A stretch of DNA of 64,000 nt, taken from contig JAJZPQ010000004.1 of NCBI GenBank assembly GCA_021811085.1, positions 1 through 64,000 on the forward strand, written 5' to 3'. Source of the DNA: Pseudomonadota bacterium. GTDB taxonomy: Bacteria > Pseudomonadota > Gammaproteobacteria > Burkholderiales > SG8-39. The position numbers and the translations under genes are program-made. How positions within the stretch are numbered: position 1 is the stretch's first letter; every line of letters begins with the position of its first letter. The notes under the pieces are model-generated. The model was given only the letters and a program-made list of their open reading frames with translations. It had not been told where the DNA came from and made no database searches. This document shows, one piece after another, positions 52,076 to 62,351 of the stretch.

Positions 52076-52467
52076 CGAGCAAAGTCGATGCCGTTTCCGG
52101 TGGCGTTCTTCGCGCGCTCGGTGGAGGCGATTCCGATCGATGACCATTGTGTCAACACCGTCGTCACCACGTTCACCTTGTGCACGATTGCCGATCCGCT
52201 TGCGGCGCTGCGGGAGATGCGGCGCGTGCTCAGACCTACGGGCCGGCTGCTGTTCGCGGAGCACGGTCTCGCCCCCGACCGGTCGGTACAACGCTGGCAG
52301 CATCGTTGCAACCCGGTGTGGAAGAGGATCGCCGGAGGCTGCAATCTTGACGGGAAAATGGACGGGTTGATCGGTACGGCAGGTTTCCATATCGCGGAAT
52401 TGACAGTCGAATACGCCAAAGGGGCGCGGCCGCTGGGTTACATCTATGCCGGATCTGCGCGGCCCAA
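52076..52467 (+). pseudogene. methyltransferase copy, 5' truncated
   Basis: From KSMPFPVAFFARS to IYAGSARP the translation differs at roughly eight of about 125 positions from the methyltransferase at 14670. The N-terminal SAM-binding motif is missing. The frame then reads on into the neighbouring GDCCVxC gene in antisense. An ATG at 52040 lies in unrelated sequence. Confidence 0.75.
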
Positions 52468-52506
52468 ACGTCCGAACTATCGATCGATGCCTCAGCGGGC
52501 CGGCGA

Positions 52507-52722
52507 TCAGGCGGGAGAACAGCAGCCGCTGTGCTGCATCGGCGGACATTTCACCGAGCCGTAGGAGCAGAACACGCAGCAGTCACCGTGCTTGGGGCGC
52601 AGCACGGATCCGCAGTTGCTGCATGCGTAGAAAAACTGGCAGGCGTCCGTAGGCATGGTTTCCTGTTTGGCGAAACCGCATTTCGGGCAGGTCAGCACGG
52701 ATTCGAGAACGACGGCGTTCAT
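52507..52722 (-). CDS. GDCCVxC domain-containing small protein
   Basis: 71 aa, intact, with CPKCGF, CSNCGSVLRPKHGDCCVFC and KCPPMQHSGCC. The full GDCC signature is present, encoded by ordinary Cys codons. It starts 7 bp after the merP stop, so it is the last gene of merT-merP-GDCCVxC. It probably binds metal or acts as a thiol protein; function unknown. Confidence 0.8.
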   Translation of the reverse strand: MNAVVLESVLTCPKCGFAKQETMPTDACQFFYACSNCGSVLRPKHGDCCVFCSYGSVKCPPMQHSGCCSPA

Positions 52723-52729
52723 CCGGGGT

Positions 52730-53005
52730 TCACTTGTGCGCGGATGAAGGGTAGCCGGCATTGGTCGTGGCCTTGACCAGCGTCGCGACATTGGCCCGGT
52801 CCGGGTCGAATTTCACCGTAGCGGTCTTCTTGTCGAAATCGACCTTCACAGCGGCCACGCCCGGCACCTTGTCCAGCGCCTTCCTGACCGTGATCGGACA
52901 GACTTCGCAGGTCATGTTCTGAACGTCGAGAACGACGGTTTGCGCTTTCGCCGCAAGGGCGGCGAGCGGCATGGCGAGCAATATGGCGGCGAGCAGGTTG
53001 CGCAT
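52730..53005 (-). CDS. merP: MerP-like periplasmic mercury/metal-binding protein
   Basis: 91 aa. A signal peptide ends near LAAKA; the HMA domain has the motif NMTCEVC and the later KKTATVKFDPD strand. MerP binds Hg2+ in the periplasm and hands it to MerT. It lies 12 bp downstream of merT. Confidence 0.88.
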   Translation of the reverse strand: MRNLLAAILLAMPLAALAAKAQTVVLDVQNMTCEVCPITVRKALDKVPGVAAVKVDFDKKTATVKFDPDRANVATLVKATTNAGYPSSAHK

Positions 53006-53017
53006 GGGAATAAGCTT

Positions 53018-53365
53018 TCAATAGAACAGAGGAGCGAACCAGGGTACGGCGAGCAGAGCGAGCAGCGAAACGGCGACCAGCCAGAAGATCAGGCGCTGGC
53101 GCGAGTTCGTCCGCGGGTCCGCGCAGGGCGTGCCGGGTGCGCACGTCTGCGGCAGCAGATAGAGCCGGCGGTAGGCGAGACCGAGGAAGACGAGGGTCAG
53201 GCCGACGAATATCGGCCGGTACGGCTCCAGCGCGGCGAGGTTGCCGATCCATGCACCGCCGATGCCCAGGGCAAGCAGCAGCAGCGGCCCGACGCAGCAC
53301 ACGGATGCGCCGATGCCGGCGAGGATCCCGGCGATCAACGAGCCCTTAGCGTTCAATACAGCCAC
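53018..53365 (-). CDS. merT: MerT-like mercuric transport membrane protein
   Basis: About 115 aa from GTG 53365, preceded by GGAGAAT. It has three helices, with a Cys pair in the first (ASVCCVGPLLL) and a second pair in the loop (TCAPGTPC), as in MerT. It imports Hg2+ from MerP. No merA (mercuric reductase) is present in the window. Confidence 0.85.
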   Translation of the reverse strand: MAVLNAKGSLIAGILAGIGASVCCVGPLLLLALGIGGAWIGNLAALEPYRPIFVGLTLVFLGLAYRRLYLLPQTCAPGTPCADPRTNSRQRLIFWLVAVSLLALLAVPWFAPLFY

Positions 53366-53397
53366 GGCGCATTCTCCAAATTGCCTGCAGTACGTGT

Positions 53398-53429
53398 AGC
53401 ATAGACTCCGTACCATGGTACGGAATCAA
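53398..53429 (-). promoter_or_regulatory. MerR-type mer promoter/operator
   Basis: For merT, TTGATT (53424-53429) and TATGCT (53398-53403) are separated by 20 bp, and an 18-bp perfect palindrome TCCGTACCATGGTACGGA (53407-53424) fills the spacer. This is the classical arrangement for MerR activation, one bp longer than usual for mer. Confidence 0.8.
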
Positions 53430-53433
53430 GGGG

Positions 53434-53841
53434 GTGAACGTGGACGGGGAACTGAGCATCGGCAGCCTGGCCAAGGCAGCCGACGTGAACGTCGAGACCA
53501 TACGCTACTACCAGCGGCGGGGCCTGGTGGACGAGCCGTCCAAGCCGCTGGGCGGGCATCGGCGCTACGCCGCCGCGGCCGCGGCGCGCGTGCGCTTCAT
53601 CAGGCGCGCGCAGCAGCTCGGCTTCACGCTGGAAGAGATCAAGGACTTATTGCTGCTGGAAGACGGTCAAAGTTGCCGCGAGGCGCGCATGTTAGCGGAG
53701 CGCAAGCTGGGACTGATCGAGAAGCGCGTCGCCGACCTGAACCGCATGCGCCGCCTGCTCAAGGGCCTGATCGCGGAATGCGGCGAAGGCAAGCGCCCGC
53801 GCTCCTGTCCCATTATCGCCACGCTGTCGGCGGATGCTTAG
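53434..53841 (+). CDS. merR: MerR-type mercury-responsive regulator
   Basis: About 135 aa from GTG 53434 (GTG 53440 fits the AAGGGGG site equally well). The helix-turn-helix is SIGSLAKAADVNVETIRYYQRRGL. The three Hg ligands are visible: one Cys in QSCREAR and a pair spaced C-x8-C in ECGEGKRPRSC. It is divergent from merT over the operator palindrome. Confidence 0.88.
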   Translation: MNVDGELSIGSLAKAADVNVETIRYYQRRGLVDEPSKPLGGHRRYAAAAAARVRFIRRAQQLGFTLEEIKDLLLLEDGQSCREARMLAERKLGLIEKRVADLNRMRRLLKGLIAECGEGKRPRSCPIIATLSADA

Positions 53842-53849
53842 GATTCTTC

Positions 53850-54383
53850 TCAGGCCAGCGGCGGGCGCGGCACGAAATCGCTCACCTGCCCGGCGGCATC
53901 CACACTCACCTGGCAAACCTCGGTGAGGCGCGCGCGCAGGCGCTTGCGCGCGCGCTGCACGCGCGACTTGGCGCCCGGCAGGCTCAGCCCCTTGCGGCGC
54001 GCGTATTCCTCCTGCGGCAGGCGCTCGAGATCGCACAGGGTGATCGCCTCGCGATCCTCCGGGCTCAGCTCGGCGAGCACGCGCGGCAGGCAGGCCGCGA
54101 GGCTGTCGACCGCGGCCGCCTCTTCGGTGTCAGCACTCAGATCATCGGGCAGTTCGACCGTAGCGCGCGCAAGGCGCAGGCGGTCGGCGAGCGCATTGCG
54201 CGCCACCTCGTACAACCAGGCGCGCGCATCGACGATCGCGCAAAAGCGTTCGCCCTGGCGCATCGCCTTCAGAAACACTTCCTGCAGCAGGTCCTCGGCA
54301 TCGGCGCCGTTGCCCAGGCGCCGGCGCAGCCAGCCGCGCAGCTCGGCTTCGTGCTGGTGCCAGGCAGTCATCAGGCAGTTCAT
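53850..54383 (-). CDS. ECF-type RNA polymerase sigma factor (SigZ-like)
   Basis: About 177 aa. The sigma-2 region has DAEDLLQEVFLKAM, and sigma-4 has LSPEDREAITLCDLERLPQEEYA and LSLPGAKSRVQRARKRLR. The C-terminal tail VCQVSVDAAGQVSDF is conserved in broken copies at 17.1 and 40.25 kb. No anti-sigma factor gene is adjacent. The start MNCLM is at 54383; MTAWH at 54371 is an alternative. Confidence 0.85.
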   Translation of the reverse strand: MNCLMTAWHQHEAELRGWLRRRLGNGADAEDLLQEVFLKAMRQGERFCAIVDARAWLYEVARNALADRLRLARATVELPDDLSADTEEAAAVDSLAACLPRVLAELSPEDREAITLCDLERLPQEEYARRKGLSLPGAKSRVQRARKRLRARLTEVCQVSVDAAGQVSDFVPRPPLA

Positions 54384-54400
54384 GGGTGGACTTACGCCGG

Positions 54401-54973
54401 CTAGGGCAAGACCGGCCCCGCAGCCCAATCGCCGCGGCGCAGCTTCTCCAGCCAGAACAAGCCGATCACGGTCTTCACGTCGGTGATTTCGCCGCTGCGC
54501 ACCCGATCGAGCAGCGTTGCGAGCGGCAGCGTGAGCACCTCCAGATGCTCGCCGTCGTCCAGTTCGCCGCCGCGATGCTCCAGGCCGCGCGCGAGATAAA
54601 TCAAAATGCGCTCGGTGGAATAGGCGACTGTGGGATGGATGGTCGCGACATAGACCCATTCGCGCGCGACATAGCCGGTTTCCTCCAGCAATTCGCGCCG
54701 GCCGGTGGCGAGCGGCTCCTCGCCCGGGTCGATTTTGCCGGCGGGCAGTTCGAGACAATGCCGGCGCAAGGCGTAGCGGTACTGGCGCTCCATCACCAAC
54801 TCGCCCGAATCGAGCACCGGGATGACCATCACCGCGCCGCCGTGCTCGATGTACTCGCGCGTCGCCGCCTGGCCGTCGTGCAGGCTGACCGTATCGCGTT
54901 TGACGCACAGCAGCTTGCCCTGAAATACGGTTTCACTCGCGACCTCGGTCTCGGTCAGGTCCACACCCTTCAT
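54401..54973 (-). CDS. NUDIX hydrolase (ADP-ribose pyrophosphatase-like)
   Basis: 190 aa. The Nudix box fits GX5EX7REUXEEXGU, ending RRELLEETGY. The flanking REYIEHGGAVMVIPVL strand is typical of ADP-ribose/sugar-nucleotide hydrolases. It starts 1 bp before the pyrF stop region and is probably cotranscribed with it. Confidence 0.88.
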   Translation of the reverse strand: MKGVDLTETEVASETVFQGKLLCVKRDTVSLHDGQAATREYIEHGGAVMVIPVLDSGELVMERQYRYALRRHCLELPAGKIDPGEEPLATGRRELLEETGYVAREWVYVATIHPTVAYSTERILIYLARGLEHRGGELDDGEHLEVLTLPLATLLDRVRSGEITDVKTVIGLFWLEKLRRGDWAAGPVLP

Positions 54974-54974
54974 A

Positions 54975-55796
54975 TTAGCGAACCTTGCGACTGGCGTTGA
55001 TTTCGTCGCGCAGTTTCAGCGCCGCCGCCCGGGCGGCCTGGGCATAATCGCCGCCGCTGCCGGCGTAGAGCACTGCGCGCGAGCTGCTAATGACGAGCCC
55101 GGTGCCATCCGCAGTCGCGCCGTTCGCGAGCACGGCAGCCACATCCCCGCCCTGCGCGCCTACGCCGGGCACCAGAATGGGCATGTCGCCGACGATGGCG
55201 CGGATTTCGCCCAGTTCCTGCGGATAGGTTGCGCCCACCACCAAGAGCACATTGGCGTTCGCGTTCCACTCGCGCACCGCTTTCTCGGCGACGAGCTGAT
55301 ACAGCGTCCTGCCGCCGATGGCGAGGTCCTGCAGGTCGCGCGCGCCGGGATTGGAGGTGCGGCACAGCACGATCACGCCCTTGTCCGCATATTCGAGAAA
55401 GGGTGCTAACGAATCGAAGCCCAGATAGGGATTCACCGTGACGGCATCGGCCTGGTAGCGCTCGAACGCTTCCTGCGCATACATCTGGGCCGTGCTGCCG
55501 ACGTCGCCGCGCTTGGCGTCCAGAATCACCGGAATCGTGGGATGGTGCCGCCGGATATGCGCGATGGTCATCTCGAGCTGGTCTTCGGCGCGCGCGGCCG
55601 CATAGTAGGCAATCTGCGGCTTGAATGCACACACCAGGTCGGCGGTGGCATCGACGATCGCCCGCCCGAACGCGAATATGGGATGCTTCGCACCGGCCAG
55701 ATGCCTGGGCAGTTTGGCCGGATCGGGGTCCAGGCCCACGCACAGCAGCGATTGCTGTGCCATCCACGCTAGGCGCAGGCGCTCGATGAATTTCAT
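54975..55796 (-). CDS. pyrF: orotidine 5'-phosphate decarboxylase
   Basis: 273 aa, the longer type of OMP decarboxylase. It shows [22 protein letters not shown], the catalytic [17 protein letters not shown] and the phosphate loop [11 protein letters not shown]. It makes UMP. It lies between nuoN and the NUDIX gene, on the same strand as nuo. Confidence 0.93.
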   Translation of the reverse strand: MKFIERLRLAWMAQQSLLCVGLDPDPAKLPRHLAGAKHPIFAFGRAIVDATADLVCAFKPQIAYYAAARAEDQLEMTIAHIRRHHPTIPVILDAKRGDVGSTAQMYAQEAFERYQADAVTVNPYLGFDSLAPFLEYADKGVIVLCRTSNPGARDLQDLAIGGRTLYQLVAEKAVREWNANANVLLVVGATYPQELGEIRAIVGDMPILVPGVGAQGGDVAAVLANGATADGTGLVISSSRAVLYAGSGGDYAQAARAAALKLRDEINASRKVR

Positions 55797-55893
55797 GTCT
55801 CGGTCCCGGACGCGCTGACGTCGGCGCTGCGACGGTTCGGAAAAGGCGAAGCGGTGTTGGCGGCGAGCGGCAGAGACAGGCCCGCGCCCTCGT

Positions 55894-57369
55894 TCACAGC
55901 GCTTTAATGGAAAAGTAGCACAGCGCCATCAGCGACTGCGGCATGATGCCGAGCGCGAGCACTGCCAGCCCATTGACCGAGATCAGCACGCGCACGTCGA
56001 GCGTGGGAGTGATCGGCGCGGTGTCGATCGGCTCGTCGAAGTACATGAGCTTCACGATGCGCAGGTAGTAGAACGCGCCGATGAGCGAGAACATCACCGC
56101 CACCACGGCAAGCCAGGTCATGCCCGCCGCGAGAAGCGGCTGCAGCACCGACAGCTTGGCGTAGAAGCCGACCGTGGGCGGCACGCCCGCGAGCGAGAAC
56201 ATCAGCAGCAGCATGAGGAAGGCATACCAGGGATTGCGCGCATTGAGCCCCTTGAAGTCGTCCAGGTTCTCGGCCTCGAAGCCGGCGCGCGACAACAGCA
56301 GCACCATGCCGAAGGTTCCGAGCGTGGTCAGCACGTAGACCATGACGTAGAACATGGCGGCGCTGTAGGCGTCGGCCGCGTTGAGCCAGTTGCCGTTGAC
56401 CACGCCCGCCAGCAGGCCGAGCAGCATGAAGCCCATGTGCGAGATGGTCGAATAGGCAAGCATGCGCTTGATGTTGGTCTGCGCGATCGCGGCGAGGTTG
56501 CCCACGGCCATGGACAGCACCGCCAGGATCACCAGCATTTGCTGCCAGTCCACGGCGAGGTCGAGCAGTCCCAGGACCAGCAGGCGCATCGCCATCGCGA
56601 ACGCAGCGAGTTTCGGCGCCGAGCCGATGATCAGGGTCACCGCCGTGGGCGCACCGTGATAGACGTCGGGGATCCACATATGGAACGGCACCACGCCGAG
56701 CTTGAATGCCATGCCCGACACCAGGAACACCAGGCCGAAGGTCAGCACGATCTTGTTCGGCTGGCCGCTCGCAATCGCGTGCGCGACTTCGGAAATATTG
56801 AGCGTGCCGGTGGCGCCGTAGATCATCGACATGCCGTAGAGCAAAAGGCCCGAGGCGAGCGCGCCGAGCACGAAATATTTCATCGCCGCCTCGGTCGCCC
56901 GCGCCGAGTCGCGATCGAGCGCCACCAGCGCATACAATGACAGCGACAGCAGCTCCAGGCCGAGATACAGCGTGAGGAAGTGGTTGGCCGAGATCATCAC
57001 CAGGATCCCCATCAGCGCGAACAGCACCAGCGCGAAGAACTCGCCTTTCCATATGCCGCGGTCAGACAGATACGAGCGCGAGTAGACCAGGGTCGTGAAC
57101 ACGGCGATATAGGCCGCAACCTTCAGCGCGTGCCCCATGAGGTCGGCGACGAACATATGGTTGAAGGTATAAGTGACCTGGCCCTGGGTCAGCACCGCGA
57201 CGTCGAGCGTGAGCACGGCGCAGCCGAGCAGCGTCAGCTGCGTCAGCACATAGCTTACGTAGCGCAGCGCCTGCGGCAGGAACAGGTCGAGCACGAGGAT
57301 GACCGAGACCATCACCAGCAGGAACATCTCGGGGTAGGCGGGCAGCAGGTTGGGCATGGTGAAATTCAT
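55894..57369 (-). CDS. nuoN: NADH-quinone oxidoreductase subunit N
   Basis: 491 aa, about fourteen helices. Antiporter-like features include RLLAYS-type [16 protein letters not shown] and [16 protein letters not shown]. It is the last membrane subunit of complex I and forms part of the proton path. It follows nuoM by 13 bp. Confidence 0.95.
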   Translation of the reverse strand: MNFTMPNLLPAYPEMFLLVMVSVILVLDLFLPQALRYVSYVLTQLTLLGCAVLTLDVAVLTQGQVTYTFNHMFVADLMGHALKVAAYIAVFTTLVYSRSYLSDRGIWKGEFFALVLFALMGILVMISANHFLTLYLGLELLSLSLYALVALDRDSARATEAAMKYFVLGALASGLLLYGMSMIYGATGTLNISEVAHAIASGQPNKIVLTFGLVFLVSGMAFKLGVVPFHMWIPDVYHGAPTAVTLIIGSAPKLAAFAMAMRLLVLGLLDLAVDWQQMLVILAVLSMAVGNLAAIAQTNIKRMLAYSTISHMGFMLLGLLAGVVNGNWLNAADAYSAAMFYVMVYVLTTLGTFGMVLLLSRAGFEAENLDDFKGLNARNPWYAFLMLLLMFSLAGVPPTVGFYAKLSVLQPLLAAGMTWLAVVAVMFSLIGAFYYLRIVKLMYFDEPIDTAPITPTLDVRVLISVNGLAVLALGIMPQSLMALCYFSIKAL

Positions 57370-57382
57370 GGATTCAAGGGCC

Positions 57383-58861
57383 TCAGAGCTTGCTCACCGC
57401 GAGGTGTTGCAGCAGGCCGTTGACCGAGGCGTGCATGACCTCGGTGAAAGGCTGCGGATAAAGGCCCATGCCGAGCACGGCGAGCGCAAGCAGCGCCAAT
57501 ATCAGAAATTCGCGCGCGCCTATGTCCTTCAGCTTGGCCACGTGGTCGTTGGCCACCGCGCCGAATATCACCCGCTTGTACATCCACAGGGTGTAGGCGG
57601 CGCCGAAAATCAGCGTAGTCGCGGCGAGAAAACCGATCCAGAAGCTGTGTTTGAGCGCGCCCATGATCACCATGAACTCGCCGACGAAACCGCTCGTTGC
57701 CGGCAGGCCGCAGTTGGCCATCGCGAACAGCATCATCAGCGACGCGAACTTGGGCATGGTGTTGACCACGCCGCCGTAATCGGCGATGTTGCGGCTGTGC
57801 ATGCGGTCGTACATCACGCCGACGCACAGGAACATCGCGGCCGAAACGAAGCCGTGCGAGACCATCTGCACCAGCGCACCCTCGACGCCGTAGGCATTGA
57901 AGATGAAGAAGCCGAGCGTGACGAAGCCCATGTGCGCAATCGAGGAATACGCGATCAGCTTTTTCATGTCGGTCTGCACCAGCGCCACCAGGCCGATGTA
58001 GACCACCGCGATCAAGGACAGCGTGATCATGAAGCCGGCGAGCGCGTGGCTCGCATCTGGCAGGATCGGCAGCGAAAAACGGATGAAGCCGTAGGCCCCG
58101 AGCTTGAGCAGGATCGCCGCCAGCACCGCGGAGCCGCCGGTGGGCGCCTCCACGTGCGCGTCCGGCAGCCAGGTGTGCACCGGCCACATCGGCACCTTTA
58201 CCGCGAACGCCATGAAGAACGCAAAGAACAGCACGATCTGCGGCGCCATCGGCAGCGGCAGCTTTTGCCAGTCGAGGATGGCGAAACTGCCCCCCGACTT
58301 GTCGTACAGGTACAGCAGCGCGACCAGCATCAACAGGGACCCGAACAGGGTGTAGAGGAAGAACTTCACCGCCGCATAGACGCGGTTGGGCCCGCCCCAG
58401 ACCCCGATGATCAGATACATCGGAATCAGCGAGGCTTCGAAGAACACATAGAACAGCATCGCGTCGAGGGAAGCGAACACGCCGTTCAGCACGCCCGACA
58501 TGATGAGGAAGGCGGCCATGTACTGCGCCACGCGCTGCTTGATCGATTCCCAGCCCGCAATCACCACGAGCACCGTGATGAAGCTGTTCAACAGCACGAA
58601 CAGCAGCGAAATGCCGTCCACGCCGAGGTGGTAATTGATATTGAAGCGCGGAATCCAGGGCGAGAGTTCGACGAACTGCATCGCGCTCGTCTGCGCATCG
58701 AAGCCGGTGTACAGCGGCAGGCTGGCCGCGAGGCCGAGCAAAGCGCCGATCAGCGCGGTCTGGCGCGCCAGCGCGGCATGGCGGTCGCCGAACGCGAGCA
58801 CCAGCAGGCCGAACAGGATCGGGATCCAGATGGTGAGGCTGAGCCAGGGGGTCGGATTCAT
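57383..58861 (-). CDS. nuoM: NADH-quinone oxidoreductase subunit M
   Basis: 492 aa. It has [19 protein letters not shown] and [17 protein letters not shown], the antiporter-like proton-channel motifs, and the NuoM-type N-terminus. It lies 10 bp downstream of nuoL. Confidence 0.95.
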   Translation of the reverse strand: MNPTPWLSLTIWIPILFGLLVLAFGDRHAALARQTALIGALLGLAASLPLYTGFDAQTSAMQFVELSPWIPRFNINYHLGVDGISLLFVLLNSFITVLVVIAGWESIKQRVAQYMAAFLIMSGVLNGVFASLDAMLFYVFFEASLIPMYLIIGVWGGPNRVYAAVKFFLYTLFGSLLMLVALLYLYDKSGGSFAILDWQKLPLPMAPQIVLFFAFFMAFAVKVPMWPVHTWLPDAHVEAPTGGSAVLAAILLKLGAYGFIRFSLPILPDASHALAGFMITLSLIAVVYIGLVALVQTDMKKLIAYSSIAHMGFVTLGFFIFNAYGVEGALVQMVSHGFVSAAMFLCVGVMYDRMHSRNIADYGGVVNTMPKFASLMMLFAMANCGLPATSGFVGEFMVIMGALKHSFWIGFLAATTLIFGAAYTLWMYKRVIFGAVANDHVAKLKDIGAREFLILALLALAVLGMGLYPQPFTEVMHASVNGLLQHLAVSKL

Positions 58862-58871
58862 CGTCTGTCCC

Positions 58872-60884
58872 CTAAGGCCGGCCGAACCACAGGGTCAGCA
58901 GCACGAATACGCCGATGATCATGGTGAACGCATAGTGATAGATGTAGCCGGACTGGAACAGGCGCACCAGGCCTCCGATCCAGCCGACCACGCGCGCCGT
59001 GCCGTTGACCATGAGGCCGTCGATGATCGCCACGTCGCCGATTTTCCACAGGCCGCGGCCGATGCCGCGCGCGCCGCCGGCGAAGAACCAGTCGTTGAAG
59101 CGGTCGAAGCCGTACTTCTCCATCAGGATGTTGACGACGAAGCTGAACTTCTGCCGCAGCACGCCCGGCAGCGCCGGATTCACGATGTACAGGTACCAGG
59201 CCACGAGCGCGCCAGATAGCGCGAACCAGAACGGCAGGCTGCTGAGGCCGTGCAGCATCATCGTGAGCACGCCATGATATTCGTGCGCCATCTCGGCGAG
59301 ACCCTCGTGTTCGGGCGAGATATAGATGGCGGAGCCGAAATAGCCGCCGTAGAGCACCGTGCCTATGGTCCAGCCGGACGCAATCGATGGAATGGCCAGC
59401 AGCACGAGCGGCAGTGTCACCACCCACGGCGATTCGTGCGGCACGTGATCATGGCCGCCGTGGCCGTGCTCGTCATGCGCGCCATGTCCTGCATCGTGGC
59501 CGTGGGCTTCCTGCGCGCGAAAACGCTCCTCGCCATGAAAAGCGTAGAAGATCAGGCGGAAGGAATACAGGCCGCCGACGAACACTCCGGCGAGCACCAT
59601 CAGATATGCGAAACCGGCGCCCGGCGTATGCGACAGATGCACCGCCTCCAGGATCGAATCCTTGGAGAAGAATCCGGCGAACGGCGGCAGTCCCGCATTG
59701 GCGAGCGCGCCGATCAGCATGGTGAGGTAGGTGATCGGCATGTACTTGCGCAGCCCGCCCATTTTGCGCATGTCCTGCTCATGGTGCAGCGCGATGATCA
59801 CCGAACCGGCGCCGAGGAACAGCACCGCCTTGAAGAAGGCATGGGTCATGAGGTGGAACATGCCGACCGAATAGGCCGAGGCGCCCAGCGCCACGGTCAT
59901 GTAGCCGAGCTGCGACAGCGTCGAATACGCGATCACGCGCTTGATGTCGTATTGCACCACGGCGATCAGCGCCATGAAGAACGCGGTGATGCCGCCGATC
60001 ACGAGCACGAACGACAGCGCCGCGTCCGACATCTCGAACAGCGGCGACATGCGCGACACCATGAAGATGCCGGCGGTCACCATCGTCGCCGCATGGATCA
60101 GGGCCGATATCGGCGTCGGGCCTTCCATCGAATCGGGCAGCCAGACGTGCAGCGGGAACTGCGCCGACTTGCCCATGGCGCCGATGAACAGGCCGATGCA
60201 GATCACCGAAATCAGCAGCCACGGCACCCCCGGGATGATTTCGACGGTCGTCTTCACCATGCCCGGCACCTGCGCGAACACGCTGGCGTAGTCGAGCGTG
60301 CCGAAATGGGCCAGGATCAGACCGATGCCGATGAGGAAGCCGAAGTCGCCGACGCGGTTCACCAGGAACGCCTTGAGGTTGGCGTAGATCGCCGTCGGCC
60401 GGGTGTACCAGAAGCCGATCAGCAAATACGACACGACGCCCACCGCCTCCCAGCCGAAGAACAGCTGCACGAAGTTGTTGGACATCACCAGCATCAGCAT
60501 CGAGAACGTGAACAGCGAGATATAGGCGAAAAAGCGCTGGTAGCCCGGATCGTCCGCCATGTAGCCGATGGTGTAGATATGCACCATGAGCGAGACGAAG
60601 CTCACCACCACCATCATCAGCACCGACAGCCGGTCGATGAGGAAGCCGATCTCGAAGCGCGTCTCGCCCGAGGTCAGCCAGGTGTAGACGCTGCCGTTGT
60701 ACACATTGCCGTTCTGCACATCGAGGAATATCGCCACCGAAGCGAAGAACGCGATCGTCACCCCGATGATGGTCACCCAATGGGCGCCGGCGCGTCCGAT
60801 GGCGCGCCCGCCGAGGCCGGCGATCAGGGCGCCGGCCAGGGGCGCCAGCGGTACCAGCAGGTAGAGTTGCTGCATCGATGTCAT
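58872..60884 (-). CDS. nuoL: NADH-quinone oxidoreductase subunit L
   Basis: 670 aa. Proton-channel motifs FPLHVWLPDSMEGPTP and QYDIKRVIAYSTLSQLG are present, with a long C-terminal helix region characteristic of NuoL. A His-rich loop (residues about 455-480) lies between later helices. It lies 15 bp after nuoK. Confidence 0.95.
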   Translation of the reverse strand: MTSMQQLYLLVPLAPLAGALIAGLGGRAIGRAGAHWVTIIGVTIAFFASVAIFLDVQNGNVYNGSVYTWLTSGETRFEIGFLIDRLSVLMMVVVSFVSLMVHIYTIGYMADDPGYQRFFAYISLFTFSMLMLVMSNNFVQLFFGWEAVGVVSYLLIGFWYTRPTAIYANLKAFLVNRVGDFGFLIGIGLILAHFGTLDYASVFAQVPGMVKTTVEIIPGVPWLLISVICIGLFIGAMGKSAQFPLHVWLPDSMEGPTPISALIHAATMVTAGIFMVSRMSPLFEMSDAALSFVLVIGGITAFFMALIAVVQYDIKRVIAYSTLSQLGYMTVALGASAYSVGMFHLMTHAFFKAVLFLGAGSVIIALHHEQDMRKMGGLRKYMPITYLTMLIGALANAGLPPFAGFFSKDSILEAVHLSHTPGAGFAYLMVLAGVFVGGLYSFRLIFYAFHGEERFRAQEAHGHDAGHGAHDEHGHGGHDHVPHESPWVVTLPLVLLAIPSIASGWTIGTVLYGGYFGSAIYISPEHEGLAEMAHEYHGVLTMMLHGLSSLPFWFALSGALVAWYLYIVNPALPGVLRQKFSFVVNILMEKYGFDRFNDWFFAGGARGIGRGLWKIGDVAIIDGLMVNGTARVVGWIGGLVRLFQSGYIYHYAFTMIIGVFVLLTLWFGRP

Positions 60885-60899
60885 AGCGTTGTGCCGGGT

Positions 60900-61235
60900 T
60901 CAGCCCTTCAGTGCGTTCAGGTCGTCGACGTTGATGGTGGACAGGTTGCGGAACAGCACCACCAGGATGGCGAGGCCTATGGCCGACTCGGCCGCCGCCA
61001 CCGTCAGGATGAAAAACACGAATACCTGGCCGGAAATGTCATGCAGGTAATGCGAGAACGCGATGAAGTTCATGTTCACCGCGAGCAGCATCAGCTCTAT
61101 CGCCATCAGCAGAATGATGACGTTCTTGCGATTGAGGAAGATGCCGACCACGCTGATGGCGAACAGCAGCGCGCCTAGGATCAGGAAGTGCGACAGCGAC
61201 AGGACGGGCAACACCGGTAATGAGAACGACGGCAC
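60900..61235 (-). CDS. nuoK: NADH-quinone oxidoreductase subunit K
   Basis: 111 aa, three helices with the conserved glutamates in [13 protein letters not shown] and [11 protein letters not shown]. The GTG at 61235 has GGAG eight bases upstream inside the end of nuoJ; a later GTG at 61214 would give the commoner 104-residue length. Confidence 0.93.
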   Translation of the reverse strand: MPSFSLPVLPVLSLSHFLILGALLFAISVVGIFLNRKNVIILLMAIELMLLAVNMNFIAFSHYLHDISGQVFVFFILTVAAAESAIGLAILVVLFRNLSTINVDDLNALKG

Positions 61236-61237
61236 GA

Positions 61238-61846
61238 TCAGTTCTCCTTCTTTTCGGACGGCATGGAAACGAGGCGCACGCGGTCGGCGCGCTTGACCAT
61301 GACCTGCTTCGCCGGATCCTGGTGCTTGCTGTCCTTGCGCCCGCGCAGCGTCAGCGCGATCGCCGCGACGATGGCCACGAGCAGGATCACCGCGGCCAGC
61401 TCGAACGCATAGACGTAGTCGGTGTACAGGAGGCGGCCGAGTTCCTTGGTGTTGCTGTAGCCCGCGCCCGGATCGGCCGGATTGGGCAGGTGCTCCAGTC
61501 CGAAATACTTGCCGCCGAGCACCAGCACCATTTCGACCACCATCAGCAGGCCGACCGTGGCCCCGAGCGGGAGGTAGCTCCAGAAGCCCTCGCGCAGGCG
61601 GTCGAGGTTGATGTCGAGCATCATCACCACGAACAGGAACAGCACCATCACCGCGCCGACATAGACCAGCACCAGCACGATCGCGAGGAATTCGGCGCGC
61701 AGCAGCATCCAGATCGCGGACGCGGTGGAGAACGCGAGCACCAGGAACAGCGCCGCGTGCACCGGGTTGCGCGCGGTAATCACGCGCAGCGCCGACAGCA
61801 GCAGGATGGCTGCGAAGAAGTAGAAAAGTACGCCTTCGATATTCAT
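61238..61846 (-). CDS. nuoJ: NADH-quinone oxidoreductase subunit J
   Basis: 202 aa, five helices, with the family block [17 protein letters not shown]. The charged C-terminal tail is slightly longer than usual. It lies 7 bp after nuoI. Confidence 0.94.
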   Translation of the reverse strand: MNIEGVLFYFFAAILLLSALRVITARNPVHAALFLVLAFSTASAIWMLLRAEFLAIVLVLVYVGAVMVLFLFVVMMLDINLDRLREGFWSYLPLGATVGLLMVVEMVLVLGGKYFGLEHLPNPADPGAGYSNTKELGRLLYTDYVYAFELAAVILLVAIVAAIALTLRGRKDSKHQDPAKQVMVKRADRVRLVSMPSEKKEN

Positions 61847-61853
61847 GAGTTCA

Positions 61854-62345
61854 TCACCGGTAAGCCGCGTCGTCGGCGCGGTCGCGGGCGATCTCGGCTT
61901 CGTAACGGTCCCCCACCGCTAGCAGCATCTCCTTGGTGTAATGCAGGTCGCTGCGCTTTTCGCCGTGGTATTCGAGAATGCGCGTCTCGACGATGGAGTC
62001 GACCGGGCAGGACTCCTCGCAGAAACCGCAGAAGATGCACTTGTTCAGGTCGATGTCGTAGCGCGTGGTGCGGCGCGTGCCGTCGGTGCGCTGCTCCGAC
62101 TCGATCGTGATCGCGAGCGCCGGGCATACCGCCTCGCACAGCTTGCACGCGATGCAGCGCTCCTCGCCGTTGGGATAGCGGCGCAGCGCATGCAGGCCGC
62201 GAAAACGCCTCGACTGCGGCGTGCGCTCCTCCGGATACTGCACCGTGATCTTGCGCGCGAACATGTAGCGCCCGGTGACGGCGAGCCCCTTCACCAGCTC
62301 GAACAGCAGGAAGGTCTTGAAGAATTCGCGGATTTTCTCAAGCAT
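61854..62345 (-). CDS. nuoI: NADH-quinone oxidoreductase subunit I
   Basis: 163 aa. Two 4Fe-4S motif sets, [12 protein letters not shown] and [12 protein letters not shown], form clusters N6a and N6b, with an N-terminal amphipathic helix docking on the membrane arm. Confidence 0.95.
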   Translation of the reverse strand: MLEKIREFFKTFLLFELVKGLAVTGRYMFARKITVQYPEERTPQSRRFRGLHALRRYPNGEERCIACKLCEAVCPALAITIESEQRTDGTRRTTRYDIDLNKCIFCGFCEESCPVDSIVETRILEYHGEKRSDLHYTKEMLLAVGDRYEAEIARDRADDAAYR

Positions 62346-62351
62346 GGATGG

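Noticed and set aside
59250-61178. Plus-strand open frame of 642 codons, His/Glu-rich
   Set aside because: Antisense of nuoL; nuoL is unambiguous.
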